A DNA stretch of 64,000 bases from Gibbula magus (lineage: Eukaryota; Mollusca; Gastropoda; Trochida; Trochidae), in the NCBI GenBank assembly GCA_936450465.1, contig OW388300.1:43742358-43806357 (forward strand), read 5' to 3'. Shown here one piece after another: positions 34,601 to 41,010 of the stretch. Made by a program: the position numbers and the translations under genes. Each line of letters starts with the position of its first letter. Within the stretch, counting starts at the first letter, position 1. The notes under the pieces were generated by a model. The model saw only the letters and a list, made by a program, of their open reading frames with translations. It had not been told where the DNA came from and ran no database searches.

Positions 34601-37449
34601 TCAAGGGAATTCAAGGCTGGCATCACATGATCAGTAATTCTGAATTGCATTTTTTCACAACAGGAAGGATTATTCATCAGGGGTAGAAACAAACTTCAAA
34701 CATGATATGGTAGCCTGCAGGGCTAGTCGTTTTGATTTCTACTAGCTCAATAAAAGTATCACTAGCGGCCCAGGGATAGAAACTAGCACTAGCCCGCTAG
34801 CCCATAGCTAGTGAAAAACAAGCTGGGCTAGTAGAGTGTAAAAACCTGTAGTACGAAAGACTAGTTAAAATTTGAGGTGAAATGGTATTTGGTTAGCTGG
34901 AATAAGTCTGGACTAGAACTTTTAGAAATACTACTGCATTGAAAAGTTAAATTTTGACCCCTGTCAGTCCCTCTTTGAAAATTCTGGTCAATGCTAGTAA
35001 ATGGGAATATAATAATGTTGAAGTGAACAAGTTAATAATTTGAAATTAAAGGAGTTTTCTGAATTAGCAATAAATGAAATCATTTATTTTATCATCTGTT
35101 TTCTACGTCTCCTGTCTGTTTGTTACTGGGCTAGGAGTATGTTGGCTAGGCTAGTAAGATCTGAAAGCTACTGCTAGTGACCATTTCAAGTCAGTTTCTA
35201 CCCCTGGAGCCTAAAAGTAAAATTCAGAAATCGGTCTAACCCTCAAAAGGCACAACTAGAGATCACAGCTAACATGTATAGATTGAGAAATATGCTCTAC
35301 ACAAAGTTTTGTGACAGACGGAGGGACAGAAAGAATGAACTCTATATATCCCCACTTACGCTGTTAGGCGGTGGTATAATAATTTGATTATGAAGATCAT
35401 ATCAAATGTGTATTCTACTATTTACAACATTAGAAATTAGCACTAGTCCGGTAGCCCATGGCTAGTGAAAAAGAAACTAGGCTAGTAGACTGTAAAAACT
35501 GGAAGTCCGAAAGACTAATTAAAATTTTAGTTGAAATGATCATGGAGATGTATTTGGCTAGCTGGAATAAGTCTGGACTAGTACTTCTAGAAATGCATTG
35601 AAAATGTTAATTTCAACCCCTGTTGGTGCCTCTTTTAAAATTCAATACCAGTACTCAATACCAGTAAAATGGGAATACTGGTATAATAATGTTGAAGTGA
35701 AATGAGTTAATAATTTGAAATTAAAGGTGTTTTCTTCAGAGTTCTGTTCTTAAAATTCACCAGAAAATGGAATTACTAAATGTAAAAACCAGTTGCACAA
35801 AAAATGTGTTTTTGTCACAAGAAAAAAAGGTCCTTGTGATTTCAATGTTTTCGATTGATTAATGAATTAAAAATTTGAGAACAATAATGTCTCATAAATC
35901 ATTGCTGATGTTCAAAAGTCAATTGTGTTGAACTTCAAAAAGCAAATACTAGAATGTGGCAAATGAATTAGAATTAAAACACATCATACATTAGTCATCT
36001 ATTTTTAAGTTTCATGTCCGTTTGTTACTGGGGTAAAAGAATGTTGGTTGGGTCAGCAAGTTCTGAAAGCTACTAGCCCAAACTACCCTTGATTTAGACC
36101 CTTCCCTTGTGCATGTGCACGATTGATTTGTCTAAAAAAATGGCATTATAACCATATTGCACTGTGACTACCAGCATTTTCAGAAATTCATAAGTTCAGT
36201 AATGTTGCTACTATTTATCCTAGTTACAGGGCCTCTATATTTATGATGAGGGCTGAATCCGGAGATGTATTTAAGATTTTTCTCGAGTTTGTCAGGCAGT
36301 AGGTGATCAGTTTAGGGGGTCATTTTAACCACATGAGCAGATGAAAATTATCATTTTGATGGATACTATTATACTATACCAAAAGTGTCGGAAAATAAAG
36401 GACTTCAAGCCAGATAATTGTCTGTTTGCTAGCAGTGATAAATTTGCCCCTAGTCCTGCATCAAATACTCATAATATGTGGAAAGGTCTCATAAACATGT
36501 AAGCTTAGACTCCCCTGGACTCAGGTTTTTTTTTTGGTGGTATTTGCTTACTTATTGAGGCCAGGGACTCATTAGTATCTGCTGGCGATTGGGAATGAAT
36601 ATGCAAGTTGAGTAAAATTATATGAATAGAAATCAGAACACATTGTAAGTTGGCACGTATTAAAAACAAATACTCAAGTTTATGAAACAATGGATTCATC
36701 TTGATGCAAATTAAAAAATCAATTTTTTGAGGAATGATTAACGTGGCTCTCAACCAAGTTTCTAATTCAAATAACATTTGTGAATGTTTTCAGTTCTGTT
36801 CAAAGTAAGACAGGAACTATACAACTGGCATTATCCCTCATTACACAGTATTTGCGCCGTTGCAAACCTGGCTACTGAAACCCACATGGTGGAATCAATC
36901 TGTTACGTACGTCTCCATTACAGTCGGCCTAATTCCATGAAATTATGCACATTATTTTCCACACTCTATAGGCATAATCACAGAAAGACAACGACGACTT
37001 GAGTCTTGAGATAATATATTGGAAAAGTTAATTGAACGGAGGAAAACTTTGTCCATACATTAGCATAAAATTGTCAAGATCGCTGGAAAAGCAAAGCTGG
37101 CAATCTGTCAAAAGAGAAAAGGTTTCCATTTTTTGACAACGATAAACTTACGAAAAAGGTAAACAAGGAAGACATTTTTGCCAAAGAAGAAGTTTACGGA
37201 AGGCGAAATTTGATACGATTCGGCGCATGCTGCACTATATATAGCCTGCTCTTGGAGAAAACTGATCCAAGTGAAGAGCTTACCGCATTTGATCAGAGAT
37301 AACTTTCACGTTGGCATGCTTTTCGAACGATGGCTGTCACGAAACGATCTGTTTTCATGAAAACTACGCAACATACTGTATGAAAGAAACCCGTGAATGA
37401 AACTAAAACAATGGTAACCAAAAATATGATAAGCATAACTACTTACCAT
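4282..37449 (-). CDS. boule: boule (DAZ-family RNA-binding protein), spliced gene
   Basis: Candidate Boule gene. The family is known to be germline cytoplasmic RNA-binding translational regulators needed for meiosis. Exons, 5' to 3' on the minus strand: 37449-37447, 34381-34262, 32499-32408, 28419-28362, 23022-22963, 20245-20227, 18770-18655, optional 12369-12325, 8755-8651, 8388-8317, 7330-7175, 4614-4282. All introns are GT-AG and all phases match. The product is 377 aa (392 with the optional exon), or 275 aa if intron 11 is retained; human BOLL is about 283 aa. One RRM spans roughly residues 32-110, with RNP2 IFVGGI (33-38) and RNP1 KGYGFVTF (71-78), preceded by the family signature FGTVIPNR. 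Downstream are Gln/Tyr/Pro-rich exons, a polyQ run, a polyA run and QQWRWAPQ, which parallels QWQWSVPQ in vertebrate Boule. The start is fixed by an in-frame TGA two codons upstream. The family assignment is very secure; the terminal exons are less so. Confidence 0.95.
4615..7039 (-). other. boule intron 11 / short-isoform 3' region
   Basis: AT-rich sequence without a recognisable gene or well-bounded repeat. A run of GACAGATAGACAGACGG-type simple sequence lies near 6940-6960. If the short isoform exists, the part nearest 7040 is its cleavage region; otherwise all of it is intron. Confidence 0.5.
7040..7045 (-). promoter_or_regulatory. AATAAA signal for short boule isoform
   Basis: Minus-strand AATAAA about 100 nt downstream of the TGA at 7150-7148 that ends the frame if exon 11 is not spliced. 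It is correctly placed for intronic polyadenylation. A hexamer alone is weak evidence in AT-rich DNA. Confidence 0.45.
7148..7330 (-). CDS. boule: boule exon 11 (two alternative ends)
   Basis: The acceptor TTCCAG precedes AGCCCTGG at 7330, phase 0. The exon encodes a Tyr/Pro/Ala-rich segment (GYVYATMHSAPELMYATQPP, then ALMEGAPME) that aligns by eye with vertebrate Boule FLYLQPSEVIYQP and SLMETSVPE. Two outcomes are possible. A donor GAG|GTAATC after 7175 leads in frame to exon 12. Otherwise read-through adds eight residues (VIPSHYAL) and stops at 7148. The donor is weak, having C at +6 and A at +4, so both forms are plausible. Confidence 0.9.
   Translation of the reverse strand, partial: SPGQPALSANPGYVYATMHSAPELMYATQPPPQAYGSELTDAAALMEGAPMEVIPSHYAL
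7609..8098. mobile_element. TTAA-flanked MITE (Kolobok/piggyBac-like)
   Basis: Terminal inverted repeats AGGTACATCCATTGTGTT (left) and AACACAATGGATGCACCT (right) are bounded by TTAA at 7605-7608 and 8099-8102. The TTAA duplication and AGG terminus fit Kolobok better than piggyBac, which usually begins CCC. There is no transposase frame, so it is non-autonomous. It lies in boule intron 10. A truncated relative sits at about 36583-36705 (shared GATTGGGAATGAATATGCAAG region). Confidence 0.75.
8317..8388 (-). CDS. boule: boule exon 10 (QW/polyA segment)
   Basis: Seventy-two nt, phase 0 to phase 0. Acceptor TATTTCAG, donor CAG|GTACAA. It encodes QATPQW, a Thr/Ala run of ten residues, then QQWRWAPQ. 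The tryptophan motif matches the position of QWQWSVPQ in vertebrate Boule. GCN repeats could vary in length between alleles. Confidence 0.92.
8651..8755 (-). CDS. boule: boule exon 9 (polyQ and Tyr-rich)
   Basis: The acceptor lies inside six consecutive CAG triplets (8758-8741 on the minus strand). Using the first AG leaves five glutamines, then a Pro/Tyr/Gln-rich segment ending SQYSAYQP before the donor GTAAGA. It is phase 0 at both ends, 35 codons. Each CAG is a potential acceptor, so NAGNAG-type choice would remove single glutamines without changing frame. The region corresponds to the DAZ-like Tyr/Gln-rich part of Boule. Confidence 0.92.
8923..9231. mobile_element. MITE with GCCTCAAA/TTTGAGGC ends
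   Basis: Inverted ends GGCCTCAAAATA (left) and AATTACTTTGAGGCC (right). CTTTTCAG occurs at 8915-8922 and 9232-9239, an 8-bp direct repeat that overlaps the terminal CAGG and so needs confirmation. The interior includes TTAGGAGCACAAATGCTCC. A partial inverted copy lies at about 12547-12690 (AGCTAGCTAATATTCAATAC through the same GGAGCA core). 8-bp duplication and CAGGCCTC ends suggest hAT. Confidence 0.65.
9473..11722. repeat. Nested repeats: family B ends around family A tandem array
   Basis: A family B head (TAGAGCCACTGGCTCTGAAG, then GCTCATCAG) lies at 9473-9512 and its tail (CGGACGGATGG ... GGCCTTTCAGGCCTGATGAG) ends near 11722. Between them, from about 9519, family A begins (GCGTTTGCGGGACACCGCAA). 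It contains three units of roughly 437 nt, the repeated CCCTATCTCGTGACC starting at 10183 and 10620, each with several TGACCTTGACC motifs. Family A is truncated near 11030. Family B body follows at 11220-11640 as three ~165-nt units containing ACAATTTAGAAT and CCAAGGAGTCTGTACATAA. All lie in an intron of boule. Confidence 0.75.
12325..12369 (-). CDS. boule: boule optional exon 8 (candidate cassette)
   Basis: Forty-five nt, open in the right frame (CASTLMTAAQRDQLK), with acceptor CTTCAG and donor AAG|GTGAGG. A second acceptor nine nt upstream (AACAG before 12378) would add SLQ, also in frame. Inclusion or skipping preserves the reading frame between exons 7 and 9. The pyrimidine tract is poor and I know of no equivalent in other Boule proteins, so this may be chance. 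Confidence 0.45.
12547..12950. repeat. Two dispersed repeat fragments
   Basis: 12547-12690 is an inverted partial copy of the element at 8923-9231. 12834-12950 (AAAAATTATGGCCATGGTTT, then GTTATACCTTAGTGTG and GACATTAGAAACATAAC) recurs at 23754-23876 with the same order of blocks. No coding content. Confidence 0.65.
13014..13169. mobile_element. MITE copy with GTGTTGTTCCTAG ends
   Basis: Left end GTGTTGTTCCTAGAGGGGGTC and right end GACCCCCTCAG...CCTAGGAACACTGCC are inverted. The same element in the opposite orientation is at 33645-33810. The 73-residue open frame that crosses this copy is a by-product of the repeat and not a gene. Confidence 0.75.
13170..18654 (-). other. boule intron, no gene seen
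   Basis: Large intron sequence between exon 7 and optional exon 8. I see no exon-like segment with family similarity. The open frames around 14756-15093 and 15944-16159 lack recognisable motifs. A short motif at 16356-16395 (ACGAGCGGTTTTCAGCAGAG with CCCACTCGGG) recurs at 57865-57900. At 17921-17985 a TGAGTGAGCGAGCTAGC...GGCTGGTT stretch resembles a mollusc SINE-like repeat. Confidence 0.5.
18655..18770 (-). CDS. boule: boule exon 7
   Basis: One hundred sixteen nt, entering in phase 1 from exon 6 and leaving in phase 0. Acceptor ATTTTCAG, donor CAG|GTGAGA. It encodes DPNLTQGTVMFTNGVPYTYQ, then NGMAIFHSPDG. The second half matches vertebrate Boule YPYTYHNGVAYFHTPE closely by eye, which makes this exon certain. 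In DAZ proteins this region is a protein-interaction segment. Confidence 0.95.
20227..20245 (-). CDS. boule: boule micro-exon 6 (19 nt)
   Basis: GTGTTGCCGAGAACCTATG between a strong pyrimidine-rich acceptor (CTTTCTTTTCCTTAG) and the donor GTGAGT. It encodes VLPRTY plus the first base of the next codon. Phases join exon 5 (phase 0) to exon 7 (phase 1). In vertebrate Boule the equivalent segment after RKQ is also short and contains IPRS. Skipping would shift the frame. Confidence 0.85.
20611..22020. repeat. Family B and family C repeat fragments
   Basis: 20611-20640 and 21410-21440 both carry the family B head (TAGAGCCATTGGCTCTG). The copy from 21408 runs to 22020, ending GGTCTTTCAGGCCTGATGAG. 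Between the two heads, 20934-21010 is a family C fragment (AAATTAGCACCAGTCCCGTA...GGGCTAGTAG) as at 34770 and 35430. Family B ends carry inverted GCTCATCAG/CTGATGAGC. Confidence 0.7.
22190..22936. repeat. Family D element, four ~151-bp tandem units
   Basis: Termini GTCCCCCGCCG (22190) and CGGCGGGGGAC (ending 22936) are inverted. The interior has four units starting GGTCAAAGTG at about 22279, 22429, 22582 and 22733, each with CCTTGAAAATAAGGTCAAGG followed by TCACC. The tail has ACGGACGGACGCCG. No coding capacity. A diverged piece of the same type occurs at 28600-28975. Confidence 0.75.
22963..23022 (-). CDS. boule: boule exon 5 (end of RRM)
   Basis: Sixty nt, phase 0 to 0, acceptor TTTCAG and donor CAG|GTAAGT. 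It encodes ADNLVFKDRKLNIGPAIRKQ, matching the vertebrate Boule segment LNYKDKKLNIGPAIRKQ almost residue for residue. This is the last helix-strand part of the RRM and the DAZ-family signature that follows it. Confidence 0.97.
23095..23753. repeat. Family E, four ~165-bp tandem units
   Basis: Units begin at about 23105, 23270, 23429 and 23601 with variants of CACTACTTCAGTTAGTGGGT followed by AATACACATGCAAAGTTTCAG and, later, ACACGTTTCTATGGAAACG. The tail contains TTACAGACGGACAGACTGAC. It sits directly 5' (in gene orientation) of boule exon 5. Confidence 0.7.
23876..24605. repeat. Family A, complete single-unit copy
   Basis: Head GCGTTTGCGGGACACCGCAG with CTCGCCTTTCCCTGTTCCGC, one unit with TGACCTTGACC motifs, and tail GCGGCGGCGACGGAAACTGC ending CAGAGCTGCTA. 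GCAGCTCCGA near both ends is a direct, not inverted, repeat. About 730 nt. The head and tail recur at 25091 and 28190, which defines the family ends. Preceded by the repeat shared with 12834-12950. Confidence 0.75.
25449..26065. mobile_element. Harbinger-like MITE with TAA duplication
   Basis: Ends GGCCAGACTTTTTTT and AAAAAAGTCTGGCC, with subterminal inverted ATTTCTTGGATTAC/GTAATCCAAGAAAT. TAA flanks at 25446-25448 and 26066-26068. The empty site (ACATAAGGCATAT) is present in the family A copy near 24221, which confirms the boundaries. The 81-residue frame inside is not a transposase. Confidence 0.82.
26080..27387. mobile_element. GGGATCAC-ended element, hAT-like
   Basis: Left end TGGGATCACTTTGGG and right end CCCAGGGTGATCCCTG are inverted. 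Both flanks carry TATACAC (26072-26078 and 27388-27394), and the empty site is in the sister family A copy. AT-rich interior with repeated ATCCCAT motifs and no transposase. A short relative is at 32830-33045. CAGGG ends suggest hAT, but the duplication is imperfect. Confidence 0.65.
28362..28419 (-). CDS. boule: boule exon 4 (RNP1 end)
   Basis: Fifty-eight nt, entering in phase 2 and leaving in phase 0; acceptor CCTTTCAG, donor GAG|GTACGT. It completes the glycine from exon 3 and encodes YGFVTFENQEDAERIIKKE, containing the second half of RNP1 (KGYGFVTF) and the RRM helix 2. Aromatic residues that contact RNA (Tyr, Phe, Phe) are intact. Confidence 0.97.
28600..28975. repeat. Family D-like fragment
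   Basis: Two diverged units with GTGACCTTGAAA and AAGGTCAAGGTCAC, then GTACGGACGGACGGACGGAG and CCCCGCTTCGCGC. Similar to 22190-22936, with a different terminal sequence. Confidence 0.55.
28978..30240. repeat. Family B copy interrupted by hAT-like element
   Basis: Family B units (ACAATTTAGAAT, CAAGGAGTCTGC, GGTTCTTGAGAAGATG) occur on both sides of the insertion at 29384-30028. The copy ends with GGGCCTTTTAGGCCTGGTGAG near 30234. The sentence AAGGAGTCTGCACACAACTT is interrupted exactly at the insertion's 8-bp duplication. Confidence 0.72.
29384..30028. mobile_element. 645-bp hAT-like non-autonomous element
   Basis: Inverted ends TAAGGCTGCAACGATACACT and (reverse complement) AGTGTATCGTTGCAGCCTTA. 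The 8-bp direct repeat GTCTGCAC lies at 29376-29383 and 30029-30036. The interior has further CGATAC/GTATCG inverted motifs. No transposase frame. The 8-bp duplication and nesting inside family B make the boundaries firm; hAT is the natural superfamily. Confidence 0.85.
30297..32248. mobile_element. 1.95-kb element with GCAGGGCT ends
   Basis: Left GCAGGGCTCGACATTCAC and right GTGAATGTCAAGCCCTGC are inverted, with further inverted GGACCAGTGAA/TTCACTGGTCC about 50 nt inside. The flanks are ATA at 30294-30296 and 32249-32251, a possible 3-bp duplication. The interior is AT-rich and non-coding. The segment near 31985-32030 (GGTAGTAAAATCTGAAAGC, then AACTAGCCC) resembles family C. Confidence 0.65.
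32408..32499 (-). CDS. boule: boule exon 3 (RRM core)
   Basis: Ninety-two nt, phase 0 to phase 2, acceptor TTTTCCAG and donor GG|GTATGT. It encodes TTEAELKQFFTAYGAVKDTK, then IIADRAGVSKG. It matches vertebrate Boule NESDLRKFFSQYGSVKEVKI and NDRAGVSKG. This is the first helix and second strand of the RRM. Confidence 0.97.
32830..33045. mobile_element. Short CAGGGATCAC-ended MITE
   Basis: Ends CAGGGATCACCCTGG and AAAGTGATCCCTG are inverted. GAATAT flanks both sides (32824-32829, 33046-33051). It shares the terminal sequence and ATGGGATTTT-type interior with 26080-27387. Confidence 0.7.
33645..33810. mobile_element. 166-bp MITE, GCAGTGTTGTTCCTAG ends
   Basis: Inverted ends GCAGTGTTGTTCCTAG and CTAGGAACAACACTGC. 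The 5-bp direct repeat AGTAA lies at 33640-33644 and 33811-33815. Inverted copy of the element at 13014-13169. Superfamily not assigned. Confidence 0.78.
34250..34381 (-). CDS. boule: boule exon 2 with tandem donors
   Basis: Acceptor TTTTTCAG, start 34381, phase 0. It encodes a Ser/Thr/Pro-rich leader, then APKFGTVIPNRIFVGGIAAN, with RNP2 IFVGGI. Two GTAAGT donors lie 12 nt apart: after 34262 (ending GIAAN) or after 34250 (adding VSSA). The first gives exactly the vertebrate spacing between FVGGI and the exon 3 helix; the second inserts four residues in the loop after strand 1. Both keep the frame. Confidence 0.96.
34770..36090. repeat. Family C elements and a family G fragment
   Basis: 34770-35207 has inverted ends CCAGGGATAGAAACT and AGTTTCTACCCCTGG, with GCTAGTAGAGTGTAAAAAC inside. 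A second, longer family C copy runs from about 35430 to 36090 (TTAGCACTAGTCCGGTAGCC to CTACTAGCCC). Between them 35208-35386 is an inverted fragment of the repeat at 61219-61689 (AGGCACAACTAGAGATCA, TGTGACAGACGGAGGGAC). Confidence 0.65.
37447..37449 (-). CDS. boule: boule exon 1: start codon at exon end
   Basis: The ATG is followed directly by the donor GTAAGT, so the initiator methionine is the only codon of this exon. An in-frame TGA lies two codons upstream (TGAATCATG), excluding an N-terminal extension through this exon. Exon 2 begins in phase 0 with TCATCTGCAG. The 5' UTR probably extends towards 37560, where base composition becomes GC-richer. The transcription start is not determinable, and alternative first exons cannot be excluded. 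Confidence 0.75.
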
Positions 37450-38548
37450 GATTCAACGGGGGAAAATTCAATAAGTCAACAACAAAACAAATGCAACAAC
37501 TGAAGAGGTACACTGGCAGCCGACAACTTTCAGACAGCACTAGTACCCCGGGCGGCCTGTTCCATTTAGACAAGAGGGGTGCCCGGATGTCCGAAGAGTT
37601 CTTACCGCTTGGGATTATAACTTACTAAACCTTCGGATATCTTAAACATATATACTTAATGCCTGGATTGTATTTTGCCACTAATGCATTTGCAAATGGC
37701 AAGATTAAGGGGTATATGTTTGCAAAATAACTTCCCACTCACCCCTACATACTAATAGAGATAAGCCTGCCCTGAAATCTTCGTCTGCTAGGGATAACAT
37801 TTCGCGCCAGGTCTCACGTAAGGGCCTTCTTTACCTTGTTTAAATTAGAACTGCGTGGTTTTGATAATCATGGTATACGTTTTATATGTAGTATATAACA
37901 GACCACAAGGTGTTATATATATAATGCGAAGATTGCGACTATTGTTTAGGAAGTATTAAGAAGATTCTTGCAAATAAAACATTCGGATTTTTTGGGTTAC
38001 ACGTTCGGGGCCACTCGCTTTCCTTGCACACTAAAACCACGTGAACATTGAGAAATCCGCGCCATCAATCGAAATGTGTTACATTGTTCATAGCCACGAA
38101 AACATAATGAAGTTTTAGTTGCAGAATTCTTTGAGAAAGATCGGGAGATCAGTCCTGAGTTTGGACGATTTTCAGAGTGACTTTATACATTATATCCATT
38201 GGCCAAGGTTTAATACTTGTTATAAGCTCATAATGAAAAGGTTAGATCTACTCGCTTTTAGACTAAATAGATCTAGGGCCTAAGTCTTTGGAATATTCTG
38301 TTTTGAAAGACCAAGAAACCATTTCATTACATAATAATATTGACTTGCTGAATGTAGACTCAGACTCCCATTTGCATGTAAATATTATGAACCCCCAGAG
38401 TGATTTATTTGAGTAATTAAAGCTGGTGTTTACTAGTTTAATTAAATACACTAAGTCTGTAGAACAGCGTCCTTATTGAAATAAAGCGATATCACGAAAA
38501 ATAAAGTAAGTGTCATCAATTTATCAATGAAGTATTCTAAAACGAATG
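37450..38548. other. Probable boule 5' UTR/promoter and upstream region
   Basis: The GC-richer patch 37530-37570 (AGTACCCCGGGCGGCC) next to exon 1 is the likeliest promoter-proximal sequence. No clear TATA box at a sensible distance. Beyond it, nothing recognised. Confidence 0.4.
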
Positions 38549-38860
38549 CACATGGTTCGGTTAAGCCATGCGAGTCCATTTCCCTTCAAGTGGTCATTTT
38601 AAGGTGTTCACACTAAAATGGCCACTCGATCTTAGGTAGTTCAAGTGATCTGGCTGATGTAGCTGTCTTCACTGTCAAAATTGCATTACCCCTACACATC
38701 TACCTCTCACATTGAAGAGTTTCCCCGAAATAGGTAGCACCATTTTCTGCCAATATGTACAAATTAAAAAAATATATATACGGCTTATTTCATTTGGTCC
38801 TGTAATGAGACGTTTTACCCTCTAACTAAACAATATTCTATAAACATAACAATAAATGCC
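38549..38860 (+). repeat. Dispersed repeat, copy 1
   Basis: CATGGTTCGGTTAAGCCATG, then AGGTAGTTCAAGTGATCTGG and CTGATGTAGC recur in the same order and orientation at 58340-58720. Divergence is substantial. No ends defined. Confidence 0.65.
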
Positions 38861-38919
38861 AAAACTGAGAAAAAATAATGTGCAAAAATCGTGTAAGACT
38901 AGGGTGCGTTTAAAGGGGC

Positions 38920-39364
38920 TGTAACACGTTTTGCAAATTTTATGTTTTCAAATTTGCCACTTTTAATGATAGTGTATGTCATTTATATTTACTTTGCAGG
39001 GTAGAACATCTTAATATTCGCCGGTTGAAAATATCGCTGTTTACTAAATCTACAATGTTATTACACATTGTGTAATAACATCGCGTGCTGCCGATTGACG
39101 TGACGTCATAATGGCATAAATATGACGTCACAATATTAGCGCTGCGGTCGCAATGGAGGGTGTCCCATTTATCGACGAGTTCGTGTCACTTAAGAAATCA
39201 GTGAGTAATAAATAAAATACTAAACTCGGTTCCGATTAATATGAAACTCGTGAGATGATATTTCTATTTAACTCGCTTTCGCTCGTTGAATACCAAACCA
39301 CTCACTCGTTTCATAAATATGTTATTAAACAGAACATCGTTTAGTATTCTCTATTTATTACACA
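38920..39364. repeat. GACGTCA-rich repeat and foldback
   Basis: 38920-39150 carries GGGGCTGTAACACGTTTTGC, a hairpin TGTTATTACACA...TGTGTAATAACA and several TGACGTCA motifs. 39197-39364 is a loose foldback: AATAAATAAAATACTAAAC against GTTTAGTATTCTCTATTTATT. No coding signal. Confidence 0.5.
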
Positions 39365-40828
39365 AACTTATTATCCGCACTGGATAATGGTGTTGCGTAT
39401 AAGCAAAAATTGCATGTCGGTCATTTTAATGTGAACACATTTTATTATTTCGAAATACAAAAACGTTTCCCAAGGCTATACCGAACCATGTACACTCATT
39501 TTTACCTTGAATTTTTGAAGATCGAAACTTGTTTTATTATTGGTGACATTATTTCTCAAATACATTTCATCGACGTATTTGAGCGAAAAACGTTCTCGCT
39601 AAAGGCCCTGGAACCTGGATCTTGGCTACTCCGGGTCAACTGAATGTCAAGGTCATGAATGGCTGACAAGCGAACCGAATGGCCACTGCATGGCGATGAT
39701 TTGAGACTAAATGCCGTAGTACAGTCGGAGAAATGATGTTGTAATATTGTTTTACATCTGTAGTTTCACTCGTTCGAATCTGCCGATTCATAGGTGCTGT
39801 CAACATTGCTAGAAGTAATAAACGATTTTAAAAGGTGAGTTTTCGCTGATTTTCCTGAGTGGGGAAATTGGCTTGAAAGTTTGGAGGTAGCGATATACGG
39901 ACTGTTTTGTCGCATAGCTTTTGATATAATGATCCGATTGTAACCATGTATAGCTTATTTCGTTTGTAGGGAAATCATTTAGCTTCCATAACGTAGTCAT
40001 CGACTGTTCCGTAAAAATGTTTTTGATGCGAAATATGACATTGAATGATCATTGGGTGGTTTCGTCGTTACATCCCTTTCCTTTTATATAGTAATAGGAT
40101 AGGGTATATATGGGTACATGTATATGTCTTTCAAACGCTGTTTCTAAGCGATACACGCCCCTGTGGAAACGACCACGACTGCAATGAGAAGTGTCGGAAG
40201 AAACACTGCCGTAAATCCTTAATTAGACTCCGGACTTCTATTACTTTCAAACTGTCTACACAACAAGAAAAGCCTTTAAAAGGCAAGCTAGCGGGGCAAC
40301 TAAGTAGATCTAGTGAATGGAACATGAGGTGGTGATTTTTGGTGAATATCGGTGCTCGATGTACAGGCGGGTTGACAATGAATGATGAGGGTCTTGCCTG
40401 GGTGTTTGCTAGTCTAGTGTGAGTCTTTAGTTTAAGAAATGACAGTCAGTACTGTTTTATAATTAGGCCTACCATTTCAATAAACCCATGAATGATTACT
40501 TGTATAACTCGATAACATGAAAACATGTTGTTTAACCATATCTAATTTCATATCTAACCTATGCGAAATCAAATCCAAACAGAGTAGCCAACGCCTGACC
40601 TCATGCACGTGAATGTGCAAGCTTTCTCCATCCGGTAAAATATGTTAATCAGATGTCTCTTTTCATGTTCAGGTTAACGCATGTGAAATAATATCCTCTC
40701 TGTAAGTTTAAAATTACCATCAATTTTGAAGTTTTACTACGACTAAAGGTTTTACCGATCTTTGAAATATAACCTAGCAGCTGTTTAGATTTCAACCTTA
40801 CCTACATTCTCGATAATCCAGAGTATAC

Positions 40829-40878
40829 GCTCCAATAAATTAGCGATTATAGATTTATCGGATCGTATACTCTGGAAC
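40829..40878. repeat. Short hairpin
   Basis: CCAGAGTATACG and CGTATACTCTGG are perfect inverted 12-mers around a 26-nt loop, with CGAT/ATCG-type extensions outside. Probably a decayed MITE. Confidence 0.55.
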
Positions 40879-40942
40879 ATCGAGAAGGCCTTACCTATGA
40901 TTCGATCCGAAAACAAAATTTTAAAACTTTCAAAACAGAATA

Positions 40943-41010
40943 GAGGTAATCGAACCCATAACTCTCCTCACTGAAGTTGACGTATTTACCAATAGACCAC
41001 CGCGGATGAC
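40943..41010 (-). repeat. tRNA-like SINE head
   Basis: On the minus strand, GCGGTGGTCTATTGGTAA resembles a pol III A box and GGGTTCGATTACC a B box, spaced like a tRNA. The ends do not form an acceptor stem, so a SINE head is likelier than a functional tRNA. Confidence 0.55.
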
